Positions 44,116 to 56,060 of a stretch of 64,000 bases of DNA are shown piece after piece; the first letter of the stretch is position 1, and each line of letters opens with the position of its first letter. A program made the position numbers and the translations under genes. Source of the DNA: Lytechinus pictus (Eukaryota > Echinodermata > Echinoidea > Temnopleuroida > Toxopneustidae); the NCBI RefSeq assembly GCF_037042905.1, contig NW_026974141.1:6923001-6987000 (forward strand), given 5' to 3'. Under the pieces are notes generated by a model. It saw nothing but the letters and a program-made list of their open reading frames with translations. It was not told the DNA's origin and did no database searches.

Positions 44116-44487
44116 TTAGGTTGTGACTTGCCTATGCGCAGAACAAACATTTGCATACTTTCCAATGGATGGGGGGTTTCCAACTGTATGCAAACATTTT
44201 AAAAACCGTTGTTCCCATTGTATCCATACTTATGGCAGTGAGGCACGCTTCATACACAACATGCTATTGCATAGCTTTTTTTTTCTTGAATTTTCTTTCT
44301 TCAATTTTTTTAGACGTCTTTTGGCATGGGTAGGACTTGAATCCACACACGTTGAAATCTCACTATCCCAAAACAGGCACTCCTTATATGAGCTGCATGC
44401 ACATGTACATCACCCCCTAAAGATTCCTTTAAAAGTGCGTGTCATATTTTTGTAACGCATCATTTTTTCTCTCTCTCTTTTGTGCAG

Positions 44488-44509
44488 GGCCAACCAAACA
44501 GCAAGATGA
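44488..44509 (+). CDS. TMEM216: TMEM216-like protein, terminal exon (ANQTAR, stop)
   Basis: Acceptor CTCTTTTGTGCAG ends at 44487. The phase-2 junction completes Arg, then A-N-Q-T-A-R and TGA (44507-44509). The six-exon total is 486 nt, 161 residues, close to vertebrate TMEM216 (about 145-150). The short cytosolic tail is typical of the family. The 3' UTR probably runs to the AATAAA at 45578. Confidence 0.8.
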
Positions 44510-45577
44510 GTAGTCTACACCGCAGACCCCATTCATCTCCAGTACTGAAATCAGAAACCTGATGAGGATTTCTCTCTAATCTCTACACAGCAAATTGCTT
44601 TTCAGAAGCTCCAAGGACTCATAACTGTTCATTTCTTTTTCTTGATTAGGCTTTGTTTATTGTTGTTGGATTACAGTGTGTAGAGAAATGTTGTATTCAT
44701 GAAGAGTATTTTTCTGCATTGCCTTATCAAATCCAAAAGATAAATGAGCACCATGTAGCCTGTATGCAACACTATGAATGTTGGACTTACTCCAAAACCC
44801 TTGTATGCTGAAAATCATCAACACAGATTAGCATACACAGGCATCAGTTGTGTCTTTTACTTGGAAACAAATGCCTGTGGTCTGACGAATGACAGGCTTG
44901 TTGAATTACTCTACAAATACTAGTTTTCTCTACCAGGATAATATTGGTTGGCTTTGGGGGTCACAAGGTCAAATGTCACATAGGTCATTACATTATATTC
45001 CGTCCATTGCCTCATAGAAGAACTACATGTAGTAGGAGGTGGAGAAGAAGGAGGAGGAGAAGAGGAAGATGAAAGTTGAAAAGGACAACAATGAAGAAGA
45101 GCAGGAAATAGGAAAAGGAATATTAAGGAGGCGGAGGATAAGCAGAAAAGAAATCAATCCTCTACATGTATCATTCATATGTTGATACTGTTCATATTGC
45201 TATGTATTTATAGAAAATTTAAAGATTTTGACTTGAAAAATGTACATTTTTGTGTATAAAATTATTGTGTGACAACTGAATATTAAAATGGTCTTGTTCT
45301 TTTCTGTTTGCACTGCTGGCATAGAGTTTGTGTACATTCCGTACACGTACCCCTGGTTGTCTGCAAACACAGACTCAAATTTGACACTTCAACCCCGGTG
45401 GAGACTAGACTCGAAGCCCTATATGTGAAGCTGCCACAGTATATTGGCGGATCTAGTCTTCATCTTCAGACTCTGCATTATGCACTGTGAAAACCAGGGT
45501 CTGTGCCTGCAGACTATATCCATGGTACAAGTCTGATATTCATGTAATGGTATTGTTTTAGTATAAAAGTATGGTGA

Positions 45578-45583
45578 AATAAA
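45578..45583 (+). terminator. Candidate TMEM216 polyadenylation signal
   Basis: AATAAA in an AT-rich setting about 1.07 kb after the stop codon. A weaker ATTAAA lies near 45281. Confidence 0.45.
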
Positions 45584-45733
45584 TAATTTTGAATACATAT
45601 TATTTTTTCAATGTGATTTCAAAGGAGAGGGGGTAGTCATAATGTGTTGACTTGGATTTCCATTTTCAATGTGAGCACCCCGTTTCCCATTTATTCAACC
45701 CTCTATGACATTTATTTTTACTTCATAATTCCA

Positions 45734-45944
45734 GGGGGGTGTTTCACAAAGATTTTTAAGTGACTTAGAGTTGCCCCTTTATGCCTATTCGTTATAAAAG
45801 GCAAGACCATATTGGTCAGCTCATTCTAAGATGGCGCGCACTGCTGCGTATTAATCAGTAAGATGGCGCGTTACACATACACGCGACAGGATTTAAGTGG
45901 GACTCTACTAGTAAGTCATACTTAAATCTTTGTGAAACCCCCCC
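45734..45944. mobile_element. MITE, TIR GGGGGGTGTTTCACAAAGATT
   Basis: The left terminus GGTGTTTCACAAAGATTTTTAAG is the inverse of CTTAAATCTTTGTGAAACCCC at the right. It is about 211 bp, with GATGGCGCGY repeated inside. No ORF. Confidence 0.85.
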
Positions 45945-45949
45945 TCTCA

Positions 45950-47700
45950 GTAATGTATGCATGTAGCTCACCCATTATGCTCTATCAATAAGCATTTCAG
46001 TATTCAGGGTCCCATTTGTATAATTTACTAACTTTGTCATCCAATGGTAACTTGCATAGAGTCCTTCATGTATGTTTAGGTAGTTTCCACTGACTGGCAA
46101 CGTTTCCATAATTGTGACTTTCATACAACACATGGTGTAAATAGAACTTATTGGTACATAATTCTTTATCTTTAAGCCCGATATAGAATGGCTTCTAACA
46201 GTAGCCCAGTTTGCAGCTAATTGTTGTGTGTGTGCATGTGTTGGTGTATGTGTGTGTGAGAGCTACTAAACCTATATTTATACATGCATGCAGATAGGAG
46301 GTTGTCTTCTGGCTGGATTATATGCTACTGCCCCATTTGCGTTTCATTTTAGAAAAAAAAATGTATAGAAAATAAGATGACATAAATAGGGTCAGTCAGC
46401 AAAGGGCAAATTAGCATTTTTTTAAGGCATAAAAAGAGAGATATACATGGACAGTTTATCTGTGTCACTATTATCACTACCATCATCATCACCACTATCA
46501 TCATCATCAAGACAGCAACATCACTACCATCTCCGTTATCAGCACCATAGGCAGGGGGGCGGGGGTCCTGCCCCCTCCCCTAAGTTTGAGGTGGGGGACG
46601 GAACTCCCCCCCCCCCCCCCCATAATTTATTTTGATAACCTTTTTTTTTTTTTTGCTTGTCAATTTTGTTTCCTGCGCCCCCCCTAGATTCACGTGGACC
46701 CCCCCCCCCCTAAGAGTTGTTGTCCTCCCCCCCCCCCCTAAAATTTTAGTTGATAACCTTTTTTATCACATTTTTTACCTGTGTCCATTCCTAAATTTCA
46801 GGTAGACCCCCATAATTTGTTTGGCTTCCGCCGCCAATGATCGGCACCACCACCACAATCATCCCATCATCATCATGGAGAGACAGAGATATACAGGGAA
46901 GAGGCAGTGTAAAAGATGAGAGAGAAAAAGAGGGTACAGGAAGTGGGAAAGGGGGAACAATACACAGTGAATGAAGAAGAAAGAGGCGGATATCGGATTG
47001 GGAGAAAGTACAGGAAAACGAAAGGGGGGTAGGGAAGAAAGAACGGATCGGCAGAGAGGAAGTCGTGACATAGTGTGAGTGATGAATTGTTTAAATCGTT
47101 TGCATGATGGCGCTCTTCAATATCAGAAGATATCCTTACCATCCTATTCTCGACCATTTGCTTTGGTAGTCTCAAAATTCGGTTTCACACAGTTAGTTGT
47201 ACATGACAAAATAGCATGGCCACGTGAAGCGCTCCAAATATTTTCCTCGGGGCTGCTGTTATTCTCCATAGGCAGCAGCCCCTGGAATTCTGGTAGGTGT
47301 TACAAATTCGGGAAATGTAACTAAAACCAACATAACCATTTTGTAGTGGAAACTTTCCTTTTTTCTTGTCAAATTTGTCTGGAACGAAATAACCTTCATT
47401 TTGTAGAGAAACCCTTTTCTTTTTGCTTGTCAAATTTGTCTAGAACAAAATAACCATTTTGTAGTGAATTATAATATATATATTTTTTTTTGCTTGTAAA
47501 ATTTACATCAGCACCCCCAGTACACAACAAAATCGTTCCCAGGGCCCTGCAAAATAGTGAAGGTATACTGCAAAGAAAGTATGAGGGGAAATAAGATTAA
47601 GAAGTAGTGAGCGTAATTACGTCACTGGTTTTCCAATTAACATACCATCTGGGATATGCACATAATTACTATGTGAAATTAAGCAATTATCAATTTCATC
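45950..47700. other. Intergenic repeats with poly-C tracts, no gene seen
   Basis: 46545-46830 is a polyC-rich repeat flanked by GCACCATAGGCAGGGG and CCGCCAATGATCGGCAC. 46870-47070 is purine-rich. 47330-47470 repeats TTTGTAGTGGAAACTTTCC / TTGCTTGTCAAATTTGTCT three times in tandem (period about 60-65 bp). A TTTACATCAGCACCCCCAG block at 47503 mirrors GGGGTGCTGATGTAAA at 9177. No exon recognised. Confidence 0.5.
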
Positions 47701-47706
47701 ACTTTA

Positions 47707-48300
47707 TTTAAAGGAGAATGAAACTCTTGGAGCAAGTTAGCTTTTGTGAAAGCAGAAAAATTAAAGAATAAGATCAATACAAGTTTTAGTAAAATAGGAC
47801 TAGCAATAGAAGAGTTATGAGCATTTGAATGTCGAGATCACTAATGCTATGGAGATCCTCCCATTGGCAATGCGACCAAGAACTATGATGTCACAGATGA
47901 ACAACTCTCCCCTTTTGGACACTGAAAATATACCCCAAAACATCTCTTTTTTGCTCATTCTAATCATATGACAAACGATTCATCAATGATATAATGTTGT
48001 GAAACCTCTATACTTGTCCTCTCATAAAGAGAATACCTCACCTTGTGATAGACTCTATAAAAGTGAGAATATAAGTGAAATAAGTACTAAAGTAATGAGG
48101 GAGTTGTACGTGTGTGACATCACAGATCTTGGTCGCATTGCCAATGGGAGGATCTACATGGCATGAGTGATCTCAATATTCAAATGCTCATAACTTTCTT
48201 ATTATCCATTCAATCTTCCTCAAACTTTCAACAATATGTTTCTTTGATTTTTCTCTTTGATATGGATTCAGCTGGTTTCAAGGGTTTCATTCTCCTTTAA
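47707..48300. mobile_element. Long-arm inverted-repeat element (594 bp)
   Basis: The ends TTAAAGGAGAATGAAACTCTTGG and CAAGGGTTTCATTCTCCTTTAA are inverse. The two halves also mirror each other further in (ATGAGCATTTGAATGTCGAGATC with GATCTCAATATTCAAATGCTCAT; TCCTCCCATTGGCAATGCGACCAAG with its inverse). The arms therefore extend well over 200 bp, at about 80-85 percent identity by eye. Confidence 0.85.
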
Positions 48301-50279
48301 CGTCTGGTACTGAGGGTCGTGCTAGTTTTGTGCTTCTCTTAAATAACCCTTTTCGTGCAGTGAACTTCCCTCCCCTATTGAGAAACACCTTATCACTCGA
48401 GTTCGTTAACGGGCCCGAGGAGAAGATTTATATTGAGTCCTAATAGGCTCGAAAAGCCAAATATTTTTAATATCTTGTATCCTTATTCTATTTTCCTCCA
48501 TTTTTTTTTCTTTTCATTTAATTATATTTTAAATCTTTTTTTGTTTATTATTATTATCATTATCATCATTACTATTATTGTTTATTATATATTTTTTTTT
48601 TGGGGGGGGTGAGAGTTAATGGCAAGCAACTTTAATGTTTATGGTTGAAAAACATGAATAGCGTGGAAACCCGGGGGGCAGCCAAATGTATTGCTGTACA
48701 CATGCGTGACCAAATTATTTCCAAACACCCCCTAAACGAGTTTTTCTCTGTGTGAATAATAACCCCCTAACAAGTTTTTCGCGGGCTTCGTTTACATATT
48801 ATGGCCCCTAAAGAAGTTATCGCCAGAATATGACCCCTAAACATGTGTCTAGTTTCTAACAAAAAGCTTAAATAGACAAACCTATATTCCTCATGGGTAT
48901 TGAATGCCCCCCCCCCCCCCCGTGCAGTTACCCGCATATAATCTGGAAGAACCCGACCACTTTTCAGAAACGAGGAGGTAAAAGCCGCGGGGAAAAAGCC
49001 TGGGGAAAAAACATACCCTAAACACGTTTGACTAGTCTTGAAAAAAAGCTTTGGAAAAAAAAACATACCCTAAATACGTTTGACCAAATACCAGTCTTTC
49101 AAAACCACCCCTTTTTTGGGGGGGATCGGTGTTTTTGATACCCTTAACGAGTGCACACGCGGCCCGCGTCCAAAACTGAAAAAAAAACTCCTTTACAAGG
49201 TTTTTTTTTTCGGTCACGCATGTATACGGCAATATATTTGACTGGCCCCCCCGGGCATGGAAATCGGTCACGTCGAACAACACAATAAAAGGATGTTATG
49301 ACAAACGAAAATTGTGGCATAATTTATCTTCCAATGAAATATTTTATTTGTCGACATATTTGGTAGTCATATCACAATGAGAAGGCAATCAGAAGCAAAC
49401 ATAATATATACATCATTGATATAAAACAATAAAATCACAGAATTTCTTCAAAATGTATTTTTTTTTTGCTTAATGGCTCCATAATATTGATATAGACTCA
49501 AGCAAAAAGATAACCTACAATAAAGTGCAAACATTAAATGAAATATCTGACTATGGAATTTTTATTACACTAAATGTGGCGAAATGTTTTCAATGAAACA
49601 ACTCCAACTCTTATACGCAGAAAATGCTTTAATCATGTTTATTGTGGTCTATATGGGCCATATCATTAAGTTTTGCGTGAAGTATAGTCTTCTGAACCAC
49701 AAATAAAGAGGATAATAATTATTGATCAAAGAAATATTTCTTAGCCCTTTGATAAGCTGCGTCTTGATATTATATTTCATATTGTTCATAATGACATAAT
49801 AATGGCGAACAGCATTTACACTTGACTGTACCCATATTTATTATAATTCAATTCATAAAAAAAATGACGTAACCGTAAGGTCCTTGGGGCCGACATGCCG
49901 CCCCCCCCCCCCTCCGTCAAAATATTCTTGTGTCGCCCATGATAATTTCTCATGGAGTCTATAGAACCATGGACCTACATGATAGAACCAACTGTGTTAT
50001 GATTAACAGTAGTTATCACATAACTACGACTCGTTTTAACGAGCCAAAACTGCATTTAAAAAATAGTTAACAGTTAACAAGATCAAACAAATTGCGCGAA
50101 AAGAAATCAATCCTTTTAAGGATGGTTGAGAAAGTGCCGTCAAAAGCACCTCGGTAAATCTCCTGTCGTGCAAATTCCAGTTTTGCAGGAAACATGCCTG
50201 GCGATTGCTACTACTAATTATATGTTACTATCTATAATATTGTTATAAATATCAACTTCAGGAGTAACTTCTTGTAAAT

Positions 50280-50312
<33 letters not shown>

Positions 50313-51384
50313 TATATTCCTATATCACATGAAACTGACAATACTCAGACAGTTGCAGTCGTCCTTTACACTTTACAATGCTTTTCCCAAAGAACTGATT
50401 GCTGTACATAGTTTGTGGCTTCGTGCAGTTTAAAAGATAAGTATCGACGTTTCCAAAATGCTGCAATATTTTGATATTAAAACTTGTTAAGATAAAAAAA
50501 TTTGTATTATAAGTTATATTACGCTACTGAAATCCATTAATTTTAGTGGCTTGTAAGTGGCTTGTAGTGACTTTTTTTTTGTTGAAATTGTGCATTGTTA
50601 TCTTTTTTTAAAAGTCTTGCTGAAACGGGAGGTGCCTAATTTTTTTCTTGCATAGAGATCGTTTGGGGAGGGGGTCACACCAACATCGACTTTTTTAATG
50701 ATGCCACATCTTTTTTTGTTAATACATATTGAGCTCATATTACGATTGATGGCGTATATTTCTCAATACATGAGTATATTTTCAAAAGGGGGAGCTAGTC
50801 CACATTACATTGTCTTGGCTAAGCATATTAAAAATAAACAACGGAAAGTTTGTCGAAATTTCCCTAAAGAACCATGAAAGTTATTACCCACTCCGATGAC
50901 TTAAAAAATTGGTTTGACATATTCATCAGTTTTTTTTTTCGGATAAAATACCCGACACTTTCATGATGCCAGTTAAACTGGTCATCGAAAAAATATATCA
51001 AATTATGAGAAATTAATTTATATACAACAAATATACATTCACAGAAGGGCAATTCCATAAAATATGTACATCCGACCCCCTATAATATGTGGGACCTTCA
51101 TGAAATTTTCTGTCTCTGATTTTCTGTTCTTTTGACAGTTTGTAATGTTCTCATAGGACCATGACTTGGTCAGTTTGTGAAGTGAAGTATATAATAATTG
51201 AGAAAAATAGGGGGTCGGACGTATAAAAAGGTTGATCATTTTATGAAATTGCCCAGATAGAAAATACAATTAAAGTTGTGCTTTAGTATGGCGGGACAGT
51301 GAATACGAAAGCTACCCAATGCACAATTTCACTATGTTTATCACCCACTTTCATAGATAAATGTCATTTCAGCAGGAAATTGAT
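48301..51384. other. Intergenic stretch, no recognised gene
   Basis: AT-rich sequence with poly-C/G runs (48602, 48907, 49897), a duplicated CATACCCTAAA-ACGTTTGACTAGT/CCAAATA block (49010-49085), and (AT)n at 50286-50320. I see no exon with family resemblance. Low-complexity frames on the minus strand near 48767-49283 come from the duplicated block. Confidence 0.45.
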
Positions 51385-51583
51385 CCACACTGTGCTGCAC
51401 TCAACCCAGGTGAGGTAAATGGGTACCGGCAGGAAATAATCCCTCAAAAAGCTGTGTGCACCTGAATCGATAGCCTAGCTTAGCTGGGTAATAATAATAG
51501 CAGGGCCCACTGGGAGAACAGTTTTAGGAACTGAAGTGGCTACCCTGGGTAAATATACCGTTATTATTATTATTATTTTGCCA
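51385..51583 (+). mobile_element. SINE body and tail without tRNA head
   Basis: ACTGTGCTGCACTCAACCCAGG through GGCAGGAAATAATCCCTC, then CAGGGCCCACTGGGAGAACAG and CTACCCTGGGTAAATATACC, ending in (ATT)n. The body matches the inverse of the SINE at 55785-56060, and the tail matches those at 29750 and 34905. Confidence 0.8.
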
Positions 51584-52234
51584 AGGTTAGGCCAGACAGG
51601 GCCGCACAATCTTCTATCACCTTTTTACTAACCATTGTAACCTGTATCAACCTATTAAAATAAGAGATGTTTTAATTAAAAAGATGAATACGAGAGGCAA
51701 TGATAATTGAGTTACTCTTCAGATTACGCTAAAATCGATTGAAAGCTTAACATCAATTCAATTTCAATAACTTTCCGAAATATGTTGACGAGCCTTTCTC
51801 ATATTTATTTATCTAATCTACCACTAAAAGAGAACCAGACTGGGGAGTTGTCGATCCGCAACGCGGAACTGATTCAAGAACGCAATTATGTTTAGAAATT
51901 GCAAGTCAAATGACAATGAACAGCTAGGAGGTCATTGTCGAAAATTGGTGGACCGGAACAGCAGTTTCGTCCTGTTTCAGAGCTGACAAAAAATTTCAAA
52001 TAATATGTCGTTTGTCCAGAGTCCAGGACGAAACTGTTGTTTTTTGGTTCACCGATTTTTTTTATTTTTTACAAAGATTTTTTGGTTGCTTTTTGTCAAG
52101 AAGGGTATTTGACATTACATTTTTCATGTCCTTGAATTCGTTTTGCATCCCTGTTGTCTCTTAACAAAAATAAGTGAAAGGTTCGATTAAATATTTAAAT
52201 CAACGTGCATATTCACCGCAGGGTGGAGCGTTTC

Positions 52235-52690
52235 TTCAGCCTTCTCATAAATGTTGTCAGATCTGACAACTTCACTTGGTGTCTGCTAGACTGAAAAGCA
52301 CGGCTGACTATTACTTTGAACTGTTGGGGGGAAAACAGAGTTCATGAAACGGTCCCCTCAGTACTTGTAGCATTTCTTCAACATAATTGTCGTCTTAAGA
52401 GTTGTCAGATCTGACCACATCCTTTCGCTACTGATTGGCTGAAAAATACAGGTGTGCGCATGACTGTTACAAAGGTGACCTGTCGGATCCAGGGTCGGAT
52501 CAACATAGTTTATGAGACGATCGATCCCGTCGTTACTTATAGGGAGTACCTGATCAATACTTGTCTTAAAATTTGTCGGATCGGACAACTTTCCTGCTTT
52601 GATGATTGGCTGAAAAGCACAGGTGTCTGGCTGTTACTATGGTGACCTGTCGGAAAAGCCGACCTCATTAAACGATCCAGTCGTTACTTC
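52235..52690. repeat. Three tandem MITE family C relatives behind the GTPase gene
   Basis: Three units share TTGTCRGATCTGACAACTT-like starts, CTGATTGGCTGAAAARYACAGG cores and GACTGTTAC...GGTGACCTGTCGG text, near 52250, 52395 and 52570. Each ends with a RTTTATGARACGRTC-like block. They begin about 30 bp beyond the GTPase stop codon on its 3' side. Confidence 0.7.
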
Positions 52691-52717
52691 TGAAGCAGCT
52701 AAATGCACGATCGTACA

Positions 52718-53149
52718 TTATAACGTGTTTGTTCTTGATCGATAAAGATGTCTATCGGTAAAATTCTTGATGGTTTGTCGCAACTGCAAACGGGACGTGA
52801 TCTTGCGCACCTTCGCTCTCTTCTCCGCCCGGTAGAACTCCCGGTACAGGTCATGGAATGCGTCGACAACGGGAACGTATCCCTCGCTCGCGCTCATCTC
52901 GCAGTACGTGCATCCGTAATCCTTCGCCAGTTGGGCGCCCTCTTGCTTCGTGATCTTGCGAAGGTGGCAAAGGTCGGCCTTGTTTCCAAGAATCAATGTG
53001 GGGACTTTGTCAAGGTCACGTCGGGATTTGAATATAAATCGTTTAATTTTATGAAGGAAGATGAAGCTGGCTCGGTCTGTGACCGAGAAAACCAACACGA
53101 AGGCATCTGAATTCCGTATCTGCTCAACCCTTGTCTGACTCTCAAAATC
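52718..53149 (-). CDS. RERG/RASL11/RASL12-like small GTPase, last exon
   Basis: The minus-strand exon starts after acceptor AATTTCCAG (AG at 53151-53150), phase 0, and ends at TAA 52718-52720. It has 143 residues: DFESQ..., DAFVLVFSVTDRASF, the G4 motif GNKADL, KITKQEGAQLAKDYGC, the G5-like MSASEGY, then AFHDLYREF and a basic tail (KRAKVRK, HLYRSRTNTL). There is no CAAX prenylation box, as in the RERG/RASL11/RASL12 group. The ORF extending upstream past 53149 is intron. Such GTPases are poorly understood growth-related regulators; the subfamily call is by resemblance only. Confidence 0.88.
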   Translation of the reverse strand, partial: DFESQTRVEQIRNSDAFVLVFSVTDRASFIFLHKIKRFIFKSRRDLDKVPTLILGNKADLCHLRKITKQEGAQLAKDYGCTYCEMSASEGYVPVVDAFHDLYREFYRAEKRAKVRKITSRLQLRQTIKNFTDRHLYRSRTNTL

Positions 53150-53403
53150 CTGGAAATTGTTTTGGGAGGGTAATAAATGGAAATGGAGGGGGGGGGGAGA
53201 AAAATAGCAATAAAGTTGATAATTGGGTACTACCCTCACATTATTACATTTCAGGGGAAAGGGCGTGTAGATTTTACTCGTCCGTCATCATGGTCATGTA
53301 ATGGTCATATGCCGTAGAAATGAAACATAAACTTCATGATTATCGTTATTATACGTTACATTAAATTGGGCGTACACATCATGTAGGCCTACACTGTACA
53401 TTA

Positions 53404-53553
53404 GGGCCCATCTCACAAATAGTTGCAATTGATTAACATCAAACTCAAATTGATCTATTCTACAATCGTGTAGTTAAGAGATATACAATTTTCATTCTAT
53501 TTGATGAGTATGGCTTGCAACTGTCGCAACAGTTATTCCTTAAGACGGGGCCC
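53404..53553. mobile_element. Small inverted-repeat element in GTPase intron
   Basis: GGGCCCATCTCACAAATAGTTGCAA at the left mirrors TTGCAACTGTCGCAACAGTT...GGGGCCC at the right, loosely matching the TCTTACAAAGAGTT family at 32553. It is 150 bp, no ORF. Confidence 0.65.
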
Positions 53554-54303
53554 ATTCGTTATCGTGTTTGACATCTATTGGGAATTCGGAGATAAGATAA
53601 TGTAAAGCTTTAAAATAGAGTATCACTGCTTTGACCTACTATTTAATGATTAAACAGAATCGCCATCCACTATCCGCGTGGCAATTAAAGTGAATTGCAT
53701 GACGTTCTTACATACAGACCCAAGGCACACGACATAATAATCGCATAGCACTCTCCCTCAGAGGATATCATATAGGAATAGATCTACTCGCAAACGGAGA
53801 CTATAAGATGGCGATGCTATGACGTCATTGTATAAGGTCTCTTCATTATATTTGCGGACACATTGGCCCGTATTCTGAACTCAGGTTTAAATCAAACCCT
53901 GGTTTAATGTTATGGTGTAACTAAGTAGAGCCAAGTTGGGCACAAATCTCTTATAGTACACATTTAATGTATTAACTCATTTGACACTCAAATTGTACAT
54001 AATTGTCTGGGAATAACTGAAGTATTGTTCTTAAAAGCAACAAGAAACTAATAGTAAATATAAGCGATATACAATATAAACAGAATTTTTGAATAAATAT
54101 CCCATTCGGCTTTCCATAATTTTAGCACAGATTTAGACTGTGGTCTAAGTTAAACCTGACTTCAGGATACAGGCCATTAACTTTAAAAATCACCCTTGAG
54201 TACTCGCCAATTTCTTCAATGAAATCTCTTTTACGAAGTAGTTGAGAATTTTTGACCCCTTTTGTCATTCCGGCTGCCCGAAAAGCTCTTTGAATGTACT
54301 TAC

Positions 54304-54380
54304 AAAGTCGCCGGCCGTGTCCAGCACGTGTAATGTTATACACTGGTCATCTATTCTCGTGGGCTGAGAGTATACTGATT
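54304..54380 (-). CDS. RERG/RASL11/RASL12-like small GTPase, G3 exon
   Basis: Minus-strand acceptor ATCTTTACAG ends at 54381 and strong donor GACTTT|GTAAGT starts at 54303. It enters in phase 1 and leaves in phase 0, fitting the exon at 53149. It reads SVYSQPTRIDDQC...LHVLDTAGDF, aligning with the RERG stretch LESTYRHQATIDDE...EILDTAGQE. The residue after DTAG, normally the catalytic Gln61 equivalent, is Asp here, so intrinsic GTP hydrolysis may be weak or atypical. The preceding exon (P-loop GxxxxGKS and switch I) was not found up to base 64000. Confidence 0.8.
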
Positions 54381-54924
54381 CTGTAAAGATAAAATAAGAA
54401 AAGAATTCAACCCTAATTTCACAAGTAATGAACATCATCAGAAATCTAAATTGTACAGGTAAGATTGACCCATGGTTTCCGTTGCTAGTATATAAGTAGA
54501 CTCGAAGTCTTAAAGCATTGATTTGACTTTAAAGAAAAATCTGAGCTGCGAGGTTTAATTGTGTCTGCTATATCTGTAATAATACATTGAAAATAATAAG
54601 ACCTGAAAGAAAATATACCGGATAATTATTATCTATAATGGGTTGGCAAAATGATAAAAATTAAAGTGGCCGATAACACGGTCCTAGTTATTTTTCAAAC
54701 ACACTGCGTGCTACAATTTAGAATCCTTAGAAGATAAATTAATATCATGCCTTTTCAGTCACATATATCTTGAAAGTATCATTGTGTCCCTGTATTTTTT
54801 TATTTATCATTATGAGCAATATTAAATATAACAAACTTCAAAGTTCGTGATAGAAAAATGTATTTTTTTTGCAATGTGAGCCTAAGTGATTGAAAACATG
54901 CACTGTACCCTAGAAAATCTGATT

Positions 54925-55255
54925 TCGGATAGTGAGGTTGTGTTTTACATCATTATTTAAGGAGTTCGATCATTGCGCCAGTACCTACTTGGTGGACAGG
55001 GTGGAGTAGTTTGATTGGTCACACGGCGAAAAAAAAAGCCTTATCTCCTTCTTCCCTCCGTTATTCTTTATCATAATCATGTATGTCTATGTTGATCATA
55101 AGATTCGAACGTAAGGTTATATTTTACGTCATTTGTTTCAGGAGGTCGTCTATTACGTCAATAGATCATATATCGTGGACATGGTTATGTGGTCAATTAT
55201 TTTTTGATTGGTCACGGCGGCGAAAAATTGATCTTAACTCGTCTTTTTATAGTCT
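54925..55255. repeat. Diverged direct duplication with CRE/CCAAT-like motifs
   Basis: Two ~140-bp units (about 54925-55050 and 55100-55250) share AGGTTRTRTTTTACRTCATT, GGAGKTCGWTYATTRCG, GTGGACA.GGT and TTTGATTGGTCAC.CGGCGAAAAA. TGATTGGTCA (inverted CCAAT) is conserved in both. It lies in the presumed intron of the GTPase gene. Confidence 0.65.
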
Positions 55256-55784
55256 CAATAAGTCTACTCGCTTATTTTTTGTCATGATGTGTCTGTATGT
55301 TGATCACTCATTGTGTTTTTATCATTGTATATTCTTTTATTGCAGAAATAAAGAAAAAAATAAATAGAGGCATTTATGAACATTACTTTGACTAAACGAA
55401 AAAAAAACATAAAAGCTTTGAGTTGCCATTTGTCACCTGTTTCTGTAATATGTTGTAAAGAAATGAAGCCATGACAGTTTGAACCGGAAAATTGTTATCA
55501 AGTGTTTCACAAAACCTAGAAATAAAGTGCCCGGATACACCATTCAATCTCCAAAAATAGCGAAAGGTTTATTCATGAAATTATGATAGTTTTTCCTATC
55601 ACAGATATCTTACAAATATTTGCGCACATTGGATATATATTTTTTCTGTATGGGTTATTCTGTATCGATATAAAAGTAATACAGTATCAAATACACACAC
55701 AACAAAGTTAAGGATTTTTTTTAAATAAAAATTTAAAATTTCAGCCAATGTTTTCAAGTTTCTGAACTTCTTCTTATAATGATA

Positions 55785-56060
55785 ATAATAGCTGTATTTA
55801 TAAAGCGGTTTTTGCCTGATGATACAAAGCACTGCTATTATTACCCCGGCTTTAGCTCGAGCTACCATCACCGGTGCTCAATGCATGCAATGAATTCATC
55901 CTGCCGGGTACCTATTTACCTAACCTGGGTCGAATGCAGCACAGTGCGGATACATTTCTTGCTGACGGAAAACACGCCATGGTTAGGATTCGAACCCACG
56001 ACCCTCTGTTTGAAAGGCGAGAGTCAGAACCACTAGACCACGACGCGCCCGCGGGGTGCC
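55785..56060 (-). mobile_element. tRNA-derived SINE with intact A and B boxes
   Basis: On the minus strand the tRNA-like head (56053 downward) has CGTGGTCTAGTGGTTCTGAC and a perfect B box GGTTCGAATCC. The body follows (GCACTGTGCTGCATTCGACCC, GGTACCCGGCAGGATGAATTC), then a tail ending in (ATT)n/ATAATAATA. The anticodon arm is imperfect, so this is a SINE and not a tRNA gene. Confidence 0.85.

Noticed and set aside
53150-53239. Extension of the GTPase frame beyond 53149
   Set aside because: It passes through the acceptor and its pyrimidine tract into intron. Homology to Ras proteins starts at DFESQ.
55990-56055. Possible tRNA-Glu gene on the minus strand
   Set aside because: The B box is perfect but the anticodon arm is imperfect, and it is continuous with a SINE body and tail.
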